A stretch of 64,000 nt of DNA from Bradyrhizobium sp. 4 (GCF_023100905.1 NZ_CP064686.1:3720001-3784000), one strand, 5' to 3'. Shown: positions 51,464 to 59,468, numbered from the stretch's first letter. The notes: generated from the sequence alone by a model not told the origin. Program-made: numbers and translations.

Positions 51464-51493
51464 AAAGCCCGGAGCAACGCTCCGGGCTTTTTT
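51464..51493 (+). terminator. Intrinsic terminator after the Gly/Tyr-rich protein
   Basis: AAAGCCCGGAGC pairs with GCTCCGGGCTTT across a three-base loop and is followed by TTT. Lies 15 bp beyond the stop; the complementary A-run also serves the minus strand. Confidence 0.9.
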
Positions 51494-51513
51494 CATGTCG
51501 GTGATGTGTGTCG

Positions 51514-51678
51514 TTACGGCCAGAGCGAGGGCCGCTCCACCTTGCGCGCGTTGTCGAGCGTCGACACGAAATACTCGTCACGCTCGCGCTTGAATTTTTC
51601 CTGGGTGGCACGGAAGGCGGCGACACGGGCGGCGATCTCTTCGCGTTCGCGGATTTTACGTTGTTCGTCCTCGGTCAT
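51514..51678 (-). CDS. Small charged helical protein
   Basis: 54 residues from the ATG at 51678 (AGGGG upstream). Highly charged single helix (MTEDEQRKIREREEIAARVAAF) with Arg/Glu pairs, ending VERPSLWP. No signal. Function unknown, but of a type repeatedly seen in Bradyrhizobium. Confidence 0.7.
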   Translation of the reverse strand: MTEDEQRKIREREEIAARVAAFRATQEKFKRERDEYFVSTLDNARKVERPSLWP

Positions 51679-51972
51679 TTCAAATCCCCTCTGCACGTGA
51701 GTATGTGTCCTACTGAACTCAAGCACTGCCGCCGCAATCACGTTGAGTCGCGTCAACACATGCATTGGCGCTTCTGATTGGGGCGTCAATGGGGAGGAGG
51801 CATTGCAGGATTGTGATAAGCGAGGGGCGGAAAAAATTGCCGACCACGTCGTGCGCCGCGGTGGATAACCGCGTCAACAATCTTGTCGCTTGCGCATGTT
51901 GCAGCTAGCGCAAAAACAAATCGGCAAAACCGATCGGCCAAGCCAATCGGCAAAGCAAAACGGGAGGCCGCG

Positions 51973-52734
51973 TTGATTGCATCGGATCTTCGCAGCGGCG
52001 TCGAGCGTCTCGGCGACATGATCGCCGAAGCCAAACGGATCGTGCCGTTCACCGGCGCCGGCATCTCGACCGAGTGCGGCATCCCCGACTTCCGCTCGCC
52101 GGGCGGAATTTGGACCCGCAACCGCCCGATCCCATTCGACGAGTTCGTCGCCAGCCAGGAGGCGCGCGACGAATCCTGGCGCCGGCGCTTCGCGATGGAG
52201 GAGGTCTTTGCGGCGGCCAGGCCCGGCCGCGGCCATCGCGCGCTCGCCTCGCTCTATCGTGCGGGAAAGGTTCCCGCGATCATCACCCAGAACATCGACA
52301 ATCTGCACCAGGCCTCAGGCGTCGCGAGCGACCACGTGATCGAACTTCACGGCAACACCACCTATGCGCGCTGCATCGGATGCGGTCAGGCCTATCCGCT
52401 TGATTGGGTCAAGCGCCGCTTCGACGAGGAGGGCGCCGCGCCCAACTGTACCGCGTGTGACGAGCCGGTGAAGACCGCCACGATCTCCTTCGGCCAGATG
52501 ATGCCCGAGGACGAAATGCAGCGCGCGACTGCGCTGTCGCAAGCTTGCGACCTCTTCATCGCGATCGGTTCCTCGCTGGTGGTATGGCCGGCCGCGGGCT
52601 TTCCGATGATGGCGAAGAGATCAGGCGCACGTCTGGTGATCGTCAATCGCGAGCCCACCGAGCAGGACGACATCGCCGACCTCGTGATCCGCCACGACAT
52701 CGGCGAAACGCTCGGGCCCTTTGTCGGTAATTGA
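51973..52734 (+). CDS. Sirtuin (SIR2-type NAD-dependent protein deacylase)
   Basis: 253 residues from a TTG at 51973 preceded by GGGAGG; the longer frame lacks a ribosome site. NAD-binding PFTGAGISTECGIPDFRSPGGIW and the QNIDNLHQ block are complete. Catalytic His is in VIELHGNTTYARC, and the zinc cysteines form two Cys-x-x-Cys pairs (ARCIGCG, NCTACDE). Removes acyl groups from lysines, releasing nicotinamide and O-acyl-ADP-ribose. Confidence 0.94.
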   Translation: MIASDLRSGVERLGDMIAEAKRIVPFTGAGISTECGIPDFRSPGGIWTRNRPIPFDEFVASQEARDESWRRRFAMEEVFAAARPGRGHRALASLYRAGKVPAIITQNIDNLHQASGVASDHVIELHGNTTYARCIGCGQAYPLDWVKRRFDEEGAAPNCTACDEPVKTATISFGQMMPEDEMQRATALSQACDLFIAIGSSLVVWPAAGFPMMAKRSGARLVIVNREPTEQDDIADLVIRHDIGETLGPFVGN

Positions 52735-52908
52735 GGCAGCAATTTGATTCGCGGCTGTGCAAGCTGTTCATAGGTTCCGCCGAATCTCTTTTTTGTCTAT
52801 GCGTCGCAACCGGGAGTGTTATCTTTTGAGTCGAAAGATTCGCGTCGCGTCGAGTTGAGAAGATTCTCTAAAGACGCGTGATTCGGCGCCGCCATTCAGG
52901 CGGGTTGC

Positions 52909-53565
52909 ATGGCATGTGTGGGGTCCGGGGTTATGGGGTCGTCGGACGGATTTGAGTCCAAGAAGGTCGGAGTTCCCGCGGTGGGCGAACACGGCGGTGG
53001 CGGTCGCGACAGCGCACTCAGTCCGTTCACCGGACTTGGTGAGAGCAGCGCCAACCTCGTCGAGGTTCACGGCGTCATCAAATGGTTCGACGCCTCAAAG
53101 GGCTACGGCTTCATCGTTCCCGACAATGGCTGGCCCGACGTGCTCCTGCACGTTACCGTGCTTAGGCGCGACGGCTTCCAGACCGCCTACGAGGGCGCCC
53201 GCATCGTCGTCGAGTGCATTCAGCGCGCCAAGGGCTACCAGGCGTTTCGCGTCGTCTCGATGGACGAATCCACGGCGATCCATCCAGCGCAGATGCTGCC
53301 GCCGCGCACCCATGTCACGGTGACGGCGACCAGCGGCCTGGAGCGGGCTCAGGTGAAGTGGTTCAACCGGCTCCGCGGTTTCGGCTTCCTGACCTGCGGC
53401 GAGGGCACGCCCGACATCTTCGTGCACATGGAGACGCTGCGCCGCTTCGGCATGACCGAGTTGCGGCCCGGCCAGTATGTCCTGGTCCGCTTCGGACCCG
53501 GCTCCAAGGGCATGATGGCGGCCGAGATCCATCCCGAGACGGGATCGCCGGTTTCGTCCCACTAA
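52909..53565 (+). CDS. Double cold-shock-domain protein
   Basis: 218 residues (ATG 52933 is an alternative start). Two CSDs: about 53-115 with GVIKWFDASKGYGFIVPD and VLLHVTVL, and about 145-210 with AQVKWFNRLRGFGFLTCGEG and DIFVHMETL. The RNP1-like KGYGFI and RGFGFL and the RNP2-like LLHVTV/IFVHME strands bind single-stranded nucleic acid. A Gly/Ser-rich N-terminal tail of about 45 residues is probably disordered. The gene is followed by DUF192 in likely operon. Confidence 0.94.
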   Translation: MACVGSGVMGSSDGFESKKVGVPAVGEHGGGGRDSALSPFTGLGESSANLVEVHGVIKWFDASKGYGFIVPDNGWPDVLLHVTVLRRDGFQTAYEGARIVVECIQRAKGYQAFRVVSMDESTAIHPAQMLPPRTHVTVTATSGLERAQVKWFNRLRGFGFLTCGEGTPDIFVHMETLRRFGMTELRPGQYVLVRFGPGSKGMMAAEIHPETGSPVSSH

Positions 53566-53676
53566 TTCCATTCCCGCGATCGTGAGCAGAGGCGCGCTGG
53601 CTGGCCGGCGCGCCTCTGGCTTTTCCGGCGACCGCCACGTAAGGACTGGTCCAGTCCCACGCCTCGAGAGCCATCC

Positions 53677-54162
53677 ATGAATTTCGATCGAAAGGCCGTC
53701 TTCGCCGTTGCGAAGGGCTGGCTTGCCGCCATCCTCGTCATCGCCGGCTGTGCCGTCGCGAGCGCACCCGTCCGCGCCGCCAGCTTCCAGCCGCTCGAGA
53801 TCGTCACCAGGAACGGCGTGCAGGTGTTCTCGGTCGAGATCGCGACCACCGAGGAGGAGAAGCAGACCGGCCTGATGTACCGCAAGGAACTGGCGGACGG
53901 CAAAGGCATGCTCTTCGACTTCAATCCCGAGCAGGAGGTGTCGATGTGGATGAAGAACACCTACGTCTCGCTCGACATGATCTTCATTCGCGCCGACGGC
54001 CGCATCCTGCGCATCGCCGAAAATACCGAGCCGATGTCGACAAAGATCATCTCATCCAGGGGGCCCGCGCGGGCCGTTCTGGAGGTTGTGGCGGGGACGG
54101 CGCAAAAATATGGTATCCGCGCCGGCGACCGCGTCGGCCACCCGCTGTTCGGCAGCAAGTAG
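53677..54162 (+). CDS. DUF192-domain exported protein
   Basis: 161 residues. Signal peptide about 1-32. The DUF192 barrel shows EIATTEEEKQTGLMYRKELADGKGMLF, MWMKNTYVSLDMIFI and VLEVVAGTAQKYGIRAGDRV, complete for the family. Role unknown; commonly beside cold-shock genes in alphaproteobacteria. Confidence 0.9.
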   Translation: MNFDRKAVFAVAKGWLAAILVIAGCAVASAPVRAASFQPLEIVTRNGVQVFSVEIATTEEEKQTGLMYRKELADGKGMLFDFNPEQEVSMWMKNTYVSLDMIFIRADGRILRIAENTEPMSTKIISSRGPARAVLEVVAGTAQKYGIRAGDRVGHPLFGSK

Positions 54163-54210
54163 GCGGGCAAGGGGCTATTGGCAGGGCCATTGCCCCCGTC
54201 CTGACGGTCT

Positions 54211-54270
54211 TTTGGGAAGCTTGCTGGCGCCTTTGGAAGGCTTGCTGGCGCTTTGGGAAGCGTGTATCGA
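54211..54270. repeat. Short tandem repeat before tRNA-Pro
   Basis: TTTGGGAAGC, TTTGGAAGGC and TTTGGGAAGC alternate with two TTGCTGGCGC copies, a unit of about 20 bp. May reflect slippage; its position 20 bp before the tRNA gene could touch its promoter. Confidence 0.6.
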
Positions 54271-54288
54271 CGGGGCTCGCCGGACATT

Positions 54289-54365
54289 CGGGGTATAGCG
54301 CAGCCTGGTAGCGCGGCAGTTTTGGGTACTGCAGGTCGTTGGTTCGAATCCAGCTGCCCCGACCA
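54289..54365 (+). tRNA. tRNA-Pro (UGG), element attachment site
   Basis: 77 nt with encoded CCA. Acceptor CGGGGTA, D-arm GCGCAGCCTGGTAGCGC, anticodon loop TTTTGGGTA (anticodon TGG), T-arm TGGTTCGAATCCAGC. An integrase gene with foreign neighbours begins directly after it, so its 3' end is the likely attB of the integrated element. Confidence 0.96.
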
Positions 54366-54375
54366 AGCCCTACCG

Positions 54376-54957
54376 CTAAAGACATGATTCAACGCCTCTT
54401 TTTTCGCCCGATTCTGAAAGATCGTGCGATTCTGAAAAACTGGTTCTGACCTTGTTCTTGGCGACGAAACGCGCGATCCGCTCCTCGTAACGGAACCACT
54501 CCCGCGTGATGCACAGATCTGCGAAACGGCGATGCATCGCGTGCTCGTTCAGGATCGACCCGGGCAGAACGAGGAGGAGATCGAGCGGCTCCGGAAAGAA
54601 CGTCTGCAGCTCCGCAACGCGGCGGCGCACGTCCTTACTAAACCCAATCTTGACCCGCTCCGCGGCACGCACGAAGTAGATCGAACCGCGCGGGCTACGT
54701 TTCGCAAGGCCCCGGCCGGGCTTCTTCCGTGCACGGAGCTGCCACTCTTGCAGGTCCTGCGTGAGCCGGAGCGCGCGGGCTTTGATGACGGTCAGCTGCT
54801 CGGCCGCCGGCTCGCCGAGACCATGCCAAAGCCTGGCGGTGCGCGGCGTGAAATCCTTGGCCTCGCGGGTAAGCTGGGAAGCCGACCAGTACCAGGTCGA
54901 AAAGCCGCCGGGCTTCGGCAGCCGCTTCAGCCCTGGAATGTCGCTCGCTTTAGCCAT
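54376..54957 (-). CDS. T5orf172-type GIY-YIG nuclease-domain protein
   Basis: 193 residues. The C-terminal half RGSIYFVRAAERVKIGFSKDVRRRVAELQTFFPEP (shown in part), LNEHAMHRRFADL and REWFRYEE match the T5orf172/MUG113 branch of the GIY-YIG fold, with the Y...I-G-x-S/T core, Arg and Glu. Its start overlaps the end of the integrase gene by eight bases. Possibly a nuclease or DNA-binding protein of the element. Confidence 0.8.
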   Translation of the reverse strand: MAKASDIPGLKRLPKPGGFSTWYWSASQLTREAKDFTPRTARLWHGLGEPAAEQLTVIKARALRLTQDLQEWQLRARKKPGRGLAKRSPRGSIYFVRAAERVKIGFSKDVRRRVAELQTFFPEPLDLLLVLPGSILNEHAMHRRFADLCITREWFRYEERIARFVAKNKVRTSFSESHDLSESGEKRGVESCL

Positions 54958-56242
54958 TGCCTTCCCCTGATTGGCGCGACTGTTTCCGAGCCTCCGCGAT
55001 CGTCACGATTTTGCGTCGACGTTGACGGATGTAGCGCTCTGTCGTCTGCTTGTTTGTGTGGGTCAAACCCTCCTGGATGACGGAGCGGTCTACCCCTGCC
55101 TCTTCGGCTTCAGTCGCGCCGCCGGCACGCGCGTCCATGCTCTGGATATCGGCCGGGATGCCTGCCGCATTGGCGATCTGGCGCCACCATTTCGCATACG
55201 AACGATACCGGATCGGCAGACCGTGCTCGCCTTTGACGATCGCGCCGCGGCGCTGATCGTCCGAAACCAGTTCCAACAGCGGGAAGAGCAAGTCGTAGAT
55301 CGTCAGATCGAACTCTGCGGCCGCGCGATACTTCGACTTCGAGGTTCGCGTGCGCCAGCGCCAGCCTGGGATGGCTTCCCACGTGTAAAACCCCGTCCAA
55401 GTCTCGTCATCCTGATGAAGAATCGAGATACCGGCGGGGTAACGAGCTTCGGCGGCCCGGGGTGACCAGTCGCCGATGATGTCCTTCTGCCGCAGCATCA
55501 GTTCGAACTGCGATGCCGTCCCGATCGACATGTAGAGCGCGCGTTCGCGCGGAATGATCCCCTTATCCGCCATCGCAAAAGCGGTGCGGATAAATGCGCG
55601 AACGTGCTGATACGTGAGCTCCTGCTCGCGAGCTCCTCCGCGTTCAAACTGGACCTTTGCGAGCTCGTCAGCGAGAAGCTTGCACTCCGGATGACGCAAC
55701 GCCGCCATGAAGCGTATCACCATGCGCACCATCGCGACCGCATTGTGCGCCCGATCAACACGCTCCGGCCCGACCGTTTGACTGCCGTCGACCTCGATCG
55801 TGACGACGCCCTTCCGCCATTGCTGGTACCAATGCTCGACGTCCAGGACGGTCACATTTTTGATTAGCCTGGCGCCGACGGTGCCGATGATCACCTTGAT
55901 ATCCGCCAGGTAGCCGCGCCGGGTATTGTGCTTGACGCGATGGAAGCGTGAGAGGGGGTGCTCCTGATAGATCTGGCAGGCCGATTTAACGGTGCCGTCG
56001 TAGCGCGTTCGGGTCAGCGAGGGCTCCTGCTCCGCGACCGAGGTGCGCTCAGCGACCCAGGTACGCAAGCGAGCTGTGTGCTGCTGGCAAAGCTCGACGA
56101 GCTCGTCTTCAGTCGCGTCCGGTGGCAACGGGACGCAGATGTCGGGGTAGCCCATGGGGTCGCGCAGGATCTGCTTGGCGATCCAGTAAGGCAGGTTGTG
56201 TCTGCCGCGCTTGAGGCCTGGCGCGCGTCCGCGGCGGGGCAT
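54950..56242 (-). CDS. Tyrosine-recombinase-like integrase
   Basis: 430 residues from the ATG at 56242. An N-terminal SAM-like DNA-binding region around HNTRRGYLADIKVIIGTVGARL precedes the catalytic domain. C-terminal residues show QSMDARAGGATEAEEAGV (the Arg where HxxR normally stands, the His being Asp/Ala here) and LTHTNKQTTERYIR (His and nucleophile Tyr). The divergent form is recognisable by its tRNA-adjacent position and the closing His...Tyr. Integrates the element at tRNA-Pro. Confidence 0.85.
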   Translation of the reverse strand: MPRRGRAPGLKRGRHNLPYWIAKQILRDPMGYPDICVPLPPDATEDELVELCQQHTARLRTWVAERTSVAEQEPSLTRTRYDGTVKSACQIYQEHPLSRFHRVKHNTRRGYLADIKVIIGTVGARLIKNVTVLDVEHWYQQWRKGVVTIEVDGSQTVGPERVDRAHNAVAMVRMVIRFMAALRHPECKLLADELAKVQFERGGAREQELTYQHVRAFIRTAFAMADKGIIPRERALYMSIGTASQFELMLRQKDIIGDWSPRAAEARYPAGISILHQDDETWTGFYTWEAIPGWRWRTRTSKSKYRAAAEFDLTIYDLLFPLLELVSDDQRRGAIVKGEHGLPIRYRSYAKWWRQIANAAGIPADIQSMDARAGGATEAEEAGVDRSVIQEGLTHTNKQTTERYIRQRRRKIVTIAEARKQSRQSGEGNG

Positions 56243-56516
56243 CGAAGTTTTCCGGCCCGTCCTGGGCGTTTGTGACAAATCCGCGGAAATCATCTGCTCC
56301 AACCTCGTTGTCCGAGTCCAGCCAGCGCCGAACCTTCGGCCAGTAAAAACCGCCCCATTCCTCACGGAGCGGTGGAAAACCGGCTCGCGCCTGTTTCTCC
56401 TTGATCAGCGCGCGAAACCGATCGCGGCCCAGTCCCGGAGCGATGCGTCGGCGCAACTCGTCCCAGCCGACGTAAAGCCCATCCGATTCGGTGCGGTCGG
56501 GCTCGGTGTCGATCAT
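56109..56516 (-). CDS. Putative excisionase / helix-turn-helix protein overlapping int
   Basis: 135 residues. N-terminal half GLYVGWDELRRRIAPGLGRDRFRALIKEKQ and GFPPLREEWGGFYWPKVRRWLD has the AlpA/excisionase-like layout (helix-turn-helix then a short wing with (F/Y)-W-P-x-V-x-x-W-L). The C-terminal ~45 residues are read from the int 5' end in another frame (134-bp overlap) and are Arg/Pro-rich, so the functional part is probably the first 90 residues. Confidence 0.65.
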   Translation of the reverse strand: MIDTEPDRTESDGLYVGWDELRRRIAPGLGRDRFRALIKEKQARAGFPPLREEWGGFYWPKVRRWLDSDNEVGADDFRGFVTNAQDGPENFDAPPRTRARPQARQTQPALLDRQADPARPHGLPRHLRPVATGRD

Positions 56517-56800
56517 GGCGCGCCCGCGCTTGCCGATTCTCTGCCGCCGACCACCGCGAGCTGCGGCTTGTTCAGCCGCTCCAGCAGTTCGCTGCAGCTC
56601 GTGACCCGGACGCCGTCGACGAAGAAGCTCTTGCCCGGCTCGACCTTCGACCGGCGCCGGCGCGGTCCGCTGACGGTGCCGGTCAGCCGCGGATACGTCT
56701 CGTTGCGGTAATGGTTGGCGTAGAAATCACTGCCGTCGACGTGGCAGACGAAGACCAGCTTGCTGGCCACAAGATCCTCGCGCGTGATCGGGCCGCTCAT
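56513..56800 (-). CDS. Hypothetical phage protein
   Basis: 95 residues from the ATG at 56800. SKLVFVCHVDGSDFYANHYRNETYPRLTGTVSG is beta-rich and SFFVDGVRVTSCSELLERL follows. Function not recognised. Four-base overlaps (ATGA) on both sides bind it into the leftward operon. Confidence 0.7.
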   Translation of the reverse strand: MSGPITREDLVASKLVFVCHVDGSDFYANHYRNETYPRLTGTVSGPRRRRSKVEPGKSFFVDGVRVTSCSELLERLNKPQLAVVGGRESASAGAP

Positions 56801-56985
56801 GGCGTGCGCCCTTCCAGCTTGTCGGCGACCTCGCGCATGCGGCGGACGGTCCGCCAGAGATGCTCGGGGGAGGGCGCCGTGCAGCGGCACAGCTGCATTT
56901 CAAGCCGGGCTGCCGCGATCCGGCAATTCTCGATCGAGCGGACCAGGCGGCCGACCTGGGTGATCTCGGGTGCACGCTGCATCAT
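56797..56985 (-). CDS. Hypothetical phage protein
   Basis: 62 residues from the ATG at 56985 (second Met at 56982). Helical, basic, with C-x-C in MQLCRCTAP. ATGA overlaps on both sides. Function unknown. Confidence 0.6.
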   Translation of the reverse strand: MMQRAPEITQVGRLVRSIENCRIAAARLEMQLCRCTAPSPEHLWRTVRRMREVADKLEGRTP

Positions 56986-57302
56986 AGGAAGAACCCTTCC
57001 TGGCAGCGCGCGCAATGGCCGGAGTCTTCGTCCACGAAGATCGGCGCGTGCAGGGCCGGCGTTCGCGAAGCCGGGCAATACTGCGCGCTGAAGAAGCCCG
57101 CGTTGGCGGGAAGCACGAGCTGAGGCCGCTCCGCGTCATCCTCGACCATCGCCCTGGGCTCGCACGCCGAGCAGAGCGGCGGGTCGATCGAGACCCAGCC
57201 GCAGCCGCCCGGACAGGCGTTGTCGTCGGTGCAGCCGCAGACATGGCAGGCCATGCCGGCCGTGCGCGGGCGCGCGGTCATTTCGATGGCTTCGCAGCGC
57301 AT
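56982..57302 (-). CDS. Zinc-ribbon-like phage protein
   Basis: 106 residues. Eight or more cysteines: ACHVCGCTDDNACPGGCGW, LCSACEP and a C-terminal HCARCQEG. The clustered Cys-x-x-Cys pairs predict two structural zinc sites. Such small zinc proteins occur in many temperate phages of alphaproteobacteria; role unknown. Confidence 0.75.
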   Translation of the reverse strand: MRCEAIEMTARPRTAGMACHVCGCTDDNACPGGCGWVSIDPPLCSACEPRAMVEDDAERPQLVLPANAGFFSAQYCPASRTPALHAPIFVDEDSGHCARCQEGFFL

Positions 57303-57571
57303 GGGCTCCTCCCATTGAGGCGGTCGAGCTCGCCGGCGCGGTAGCCGACGAGATAGGACAGGACATCGCGATCGCCGCCGAAGGTGCGCGCCAGGATCTC
57401 GTCGGGCGTGACGCGCCAGGGCCGCGCGGCGACCGCGTCGTCGCGGCCGAGCTCCCAGGCATCGCGATCGGAAGCGGTGGAGCGGGGAAGAGGATTCGAT
57501 ACCTCACCTCCGGCGCGGGAAGGCGCCGGCGCTCTGTCTTGAGCTATCCCCGCAGAAAGCGTGTTAAACAT
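57278..57571 (-). CDS. Hypothetical phage protein
   Basis: 97 residues. DRDAWELGRDDAVAARPWRVTPDEILARTF and YLVGYRAGELDRLNG resemble small phage helper proteins; no enzyme motif. Overlaps the zinc-ribbon gene by 25 bases and the next gene by eight. Confidence 0.65.
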   Translation of the reverse strand: MFNTLSAGIAQDRAPAPSRAGGEVSNPLPRSTASDRDAWELGRDDAVAARPWRVTPDEILARTFGGDRDVLSYLVGYRAGELDRLNGRSPCAAKPSK

Positions 57572-57818
57572 CGGACCGCCCCGAAAACGACGACAGGCTG
57601 CCGTCGATCAGCGGAAAGTTGCTGCGGGACGCGCGCAGCAGGATCTCGGCCTCGCGCGCCTTGGCCTTGATCAGCCGGATTTCGGCGAGCACCGCGCCGC
57701 GATCGGCATAGGTGCCGTCGGGATCGGCCGCGCGAACGGTGTGGGCCGCAGCCAGGATCTCGCGAAAGCAGTTTTCCGCGCGTTCCGTCATCAGCGATGC
57801 GAAAGAGATCCGGGTCAT
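57564..57818 (-). CDS. Hypothetical phage protein
   Basis: 84 residues from the ATG at 57818. Predicted helical (SFASLMTERAENCFREILAAAH; VLAEIRLIKAKAREAEILL). ATGA overlap upstream. Function unknown. Confidence 0.65.
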   Translation of the reverse strand: MTRISFASLMTERAENCFREILAAAHTVRAADPDGTYADRGAVLAEIRLIKAKAREAEILLRASRSNFPLIDGSLSSFSGRSDV

Positions 57819-58096
57819 CGGCGCAGCACCCGCACGCCCTTGGGTGCATTCGCCGCGATCCACTTCGACCAGGCCCCCAGCGCGGTATCGAGCGCGAGCT
57901 GGCTCTCGGCCTCGGGCATGCCGGGGACGACCAGGTCGAGCGTCTTGCGGTTGCGGTAGAGCCGCGCCTGGCGCGCGTTGCCGCCGATGAAGGCGCGGAG
58001 CTGCGCCTCAGGTCCACGGGCGATCACGGTGGGGCCCTTGGGAATGGCCAGGCCAAACTCGATCAGGCCGGAGGCGTAGCAATAGGCGCGGATCAT
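57815..58096 (-). CDS. Hypothetical phage protein
   Basis: 93 residues from the ATG at 58096. MIRAYCYASGLIEFGLAIPKG and QLRAFIGGNARQARLYRNRKTLDLVVPG suggest a small alpha/beta domain. ATGA overlaps on both sides. Function unknown. Confidence 0.65.
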   Translation of the reverse strand: MIRAYCYASGLIEFGLAIPKGPTVIARGPEAQLRAFIGGNARQARLYRNRKTLDLVVPGMPEAESQLALDTALGAWSKWIAANAPKGVRVLRR

Positions 58097-58329
58097 CCGA
58101 CTGCTCCAATGATTTTGCGAAGCAGCGCGGTTTCGAGCGCGTTCAAATCGCCGGATCGGATGACGGTCTGGCCGGTCTCGCGAACGATATAACCGGCGGC
58201 TGCAGCCCTCACGACGTCGATCCCGATCGCAGCGACCAACCCGTCCTTCAGGAGGGACATTAGCGGCGGGGTGAGGTGGCGCGCGGCGAGTTCGATGTCG
58301 AGGGCGGTCATGGATCGATTCATCGACAT
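58093..58329 (-). CDS. Hypothetical phage protein
   Basis: 78 residues from the ATG at 58329, placed by GAGGTGC about 6 nt upstream. Helical (LTPPLMSLLKDGLVAAIGIDVVRAAAAGYIV...). Overlaps the next gene by four bases and the previous by ten. Confidence 0.65.
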   Translation of the reverse strand: MSMNRSMTALDIELAARHLTPPLMSLLKDGLVAAIGIDVVRAAAAGYIVRETGQTVIRSGDLNALETALLRKIIGAVG

Positions 58330-58553
58330 AGCTGCACCTCGAGCGGCGCGGAGAAGTCGTCGACCTGCACCAGAACCATGCCCAGGGCCGCGGCCTGTGC
58401 GCGGCGGTTGATGCCGGCTTCCCAGCCGCGGTTGTAGAGCTTGGCGTCCCAGTGCGCGTCGGCCTTGGGGAACGCGGGGCCGGGCAGGCCGGCAAGGCCG
58501 TCGGCTTCGCCGCGGGCGTAGGGCGTGCGTGGAATATCGGCATCGGAACGCAT
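58320..58553 (-). CDS. Hypothetical phage protein, first gene of the leftward operon
   Basis: 77 residues. YARGEADGLAGLPGPAFPKADAHWDAKLYNRGWEAG is a motif type common in small early phage proteins. Starts the run of eleven overlapping genes that ends with the T5orf172 gene. Its upstream region (58554-58886) should hold the leftward promoter. Confidence 0.65.
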   Translation of the reverse strand: MRSDADIPRTPYARGEADGLAGLPGPAFPKADAHWDAKLYNRGWEAGINRRAQAAALGMVLVQVDDFSAPLEVQLCR

Positions 58554-58886
58554 GGCTTCCCCTCATGCGGTGTGAAGAAAGACGCGCGGGCTGGTTTTGC
58601 CGGTCGAACCCAGGGCTGCTGGGACCAACCCGCGCGTGGTGCCGGACGCTTACGAAGTTGCCGGCAGCAGTCTCGGTTGGAATTGACCGGCTCTCGCCAG
58701 ATTGCCGGCCGCCCGACTCAACCGCCGGACAAGGGCAACTATGTTCAAGAAAATTTTGAAATGCAATCCGAATTTCAAGAAAATCCCGATATTCAAACTC
58801 GCCTCATACAAGAGGTGAATTGCGCAACGCTACTTTAGGTAGGAAGCTCAACGGTTTGAGTGAGGGGACGATCGGGGGTTTTGTTT
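58554..58886. promoter_or_regulatory. Control region of the element with operator-like repeats
   Basis: No gene. An inverted repeat (58583-58595 with 58624-58636, 12 of 13 pairs, 28-base loop) lies in the leader of the leftward operon. TTCAAGAAAAT occurs at 58744-58754 and 58774-58784, exactly 30 bp apart, in an AT-rich patch; a near copy is at 59439-59449 before the Cro-like gene. These are candidate repressor operators. Confidence 0.6.
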
Positions 58887-59141
58887 ATGAGTACCGACCC
58901 GAGCTGGCAGAAACGACAGGCGCTGCAAATCGCGTCGATGCTGCCCGAGCAAATCGAGGACGCCTGGGCCGTCCTGGATCTGGTCGAGGAAATTATAGGG
59001 TATTTGTTCGGGCCGCGGCCGCCGGGTGTGCCGCCCACCGACGGAGGAGATCAGGCTGACGTCTTGCCTTTTCCCGGGGGGCCGAGGGCACCGAGGCGTC
59101 GCGCCAGCTCAAGCGGCAGCGCTTCAGTCTTGCCGAAGTAG
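58887..59141 (+). CDS. Hypothetical phage protein
   Basis: 84 residues from the ATG at 58887. MSTDPSWQKRQALQIASMLPEQ and AWAVLDLVEEIIGYLFG are helical; a Pro-rich region and the block LPFPGGPRAPRRRAS close it. The last 91 bp overlap the convergent repressor gene. I recall similar small proteins in alphaproteobacterial phages; function unknown. Confidence 0.65.
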   Translation: MSTDPSWQKRQALQIASMLPEQIEDAWAVLDLVEEIIGYLFGPRPPGVPPTDGGDQADVLPFPGGPRAPRRRASSSGSASVLPK

Positions 59142-59422
59142 AGCCAGTCGAGCGATAGGCCGGAAAACTTCCGTACCAGCAGGAAAGCAACTTCCCTGCT
59201 GAGCGGTGCGCCGTTTTCGAACGCGTTCCACCGCTGTACGCTGATGTTGAGGAATTTGGCGACCGCCGTCGACGTCTCGAATCCAAAAGCGCGCCGCAGG
59301 TCTTTCAAACGCTGCGACTGGCCCGGCACCTCTTCTTTAGGTTCCGGATTTGTACTCTTGGACGCCTTCTTCGCCATCGCAGCGAAAGGTGCAGCGCGCG
59401 CAGATTCGAAGCTATCAAGCAT
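59051..59422 (-). CDS. XRE-family HTH repressor-like protein
   Basis: 123 residues from the ATG at 59422 (ATG 59377 possible; neither has a strong ribosome site). A helix-turn-helix occupies about 45-105: SQRLKDLRRAFGFETSTAVAKFLNISVQRWNAFENGAPLS (in part). The sequence ends shortly after the HTH, so it lacks a LexA-type protease domain. Divergent from the Cro-like gene across 46 bp, the arrangement of a CI/Cro switch. Confidence 0.8.
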   Translation of the reverse strand: MLDSFESARAAPFAAMAKKASKSTNPEPKEEVPGQSQRLKDLRRAFGFETSTAVAKFLNISVQRWNAFENGAPLSREVAFLLVRKFSGLSLDWLYFGKTEALPLELARRLGALGPPGKGKTSA

Positions 59423-59438
59423 TTCGATCTCGTTGCAT

Positions 59439-59449
59439 TTCAAAAAAAT
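59439..59449. promoter_or_regulatory. Operator-like site TTCAAAAAAAT
   Basis: Between the repressor and Cro-like genes. With its flank it matches 58773-58788 closely (ATTTCAA-R-AAAATCCCGA in both). Confidence 0.5.
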
Positions 59450-59468
59450 CCCGAATATCGCTGGGTGC

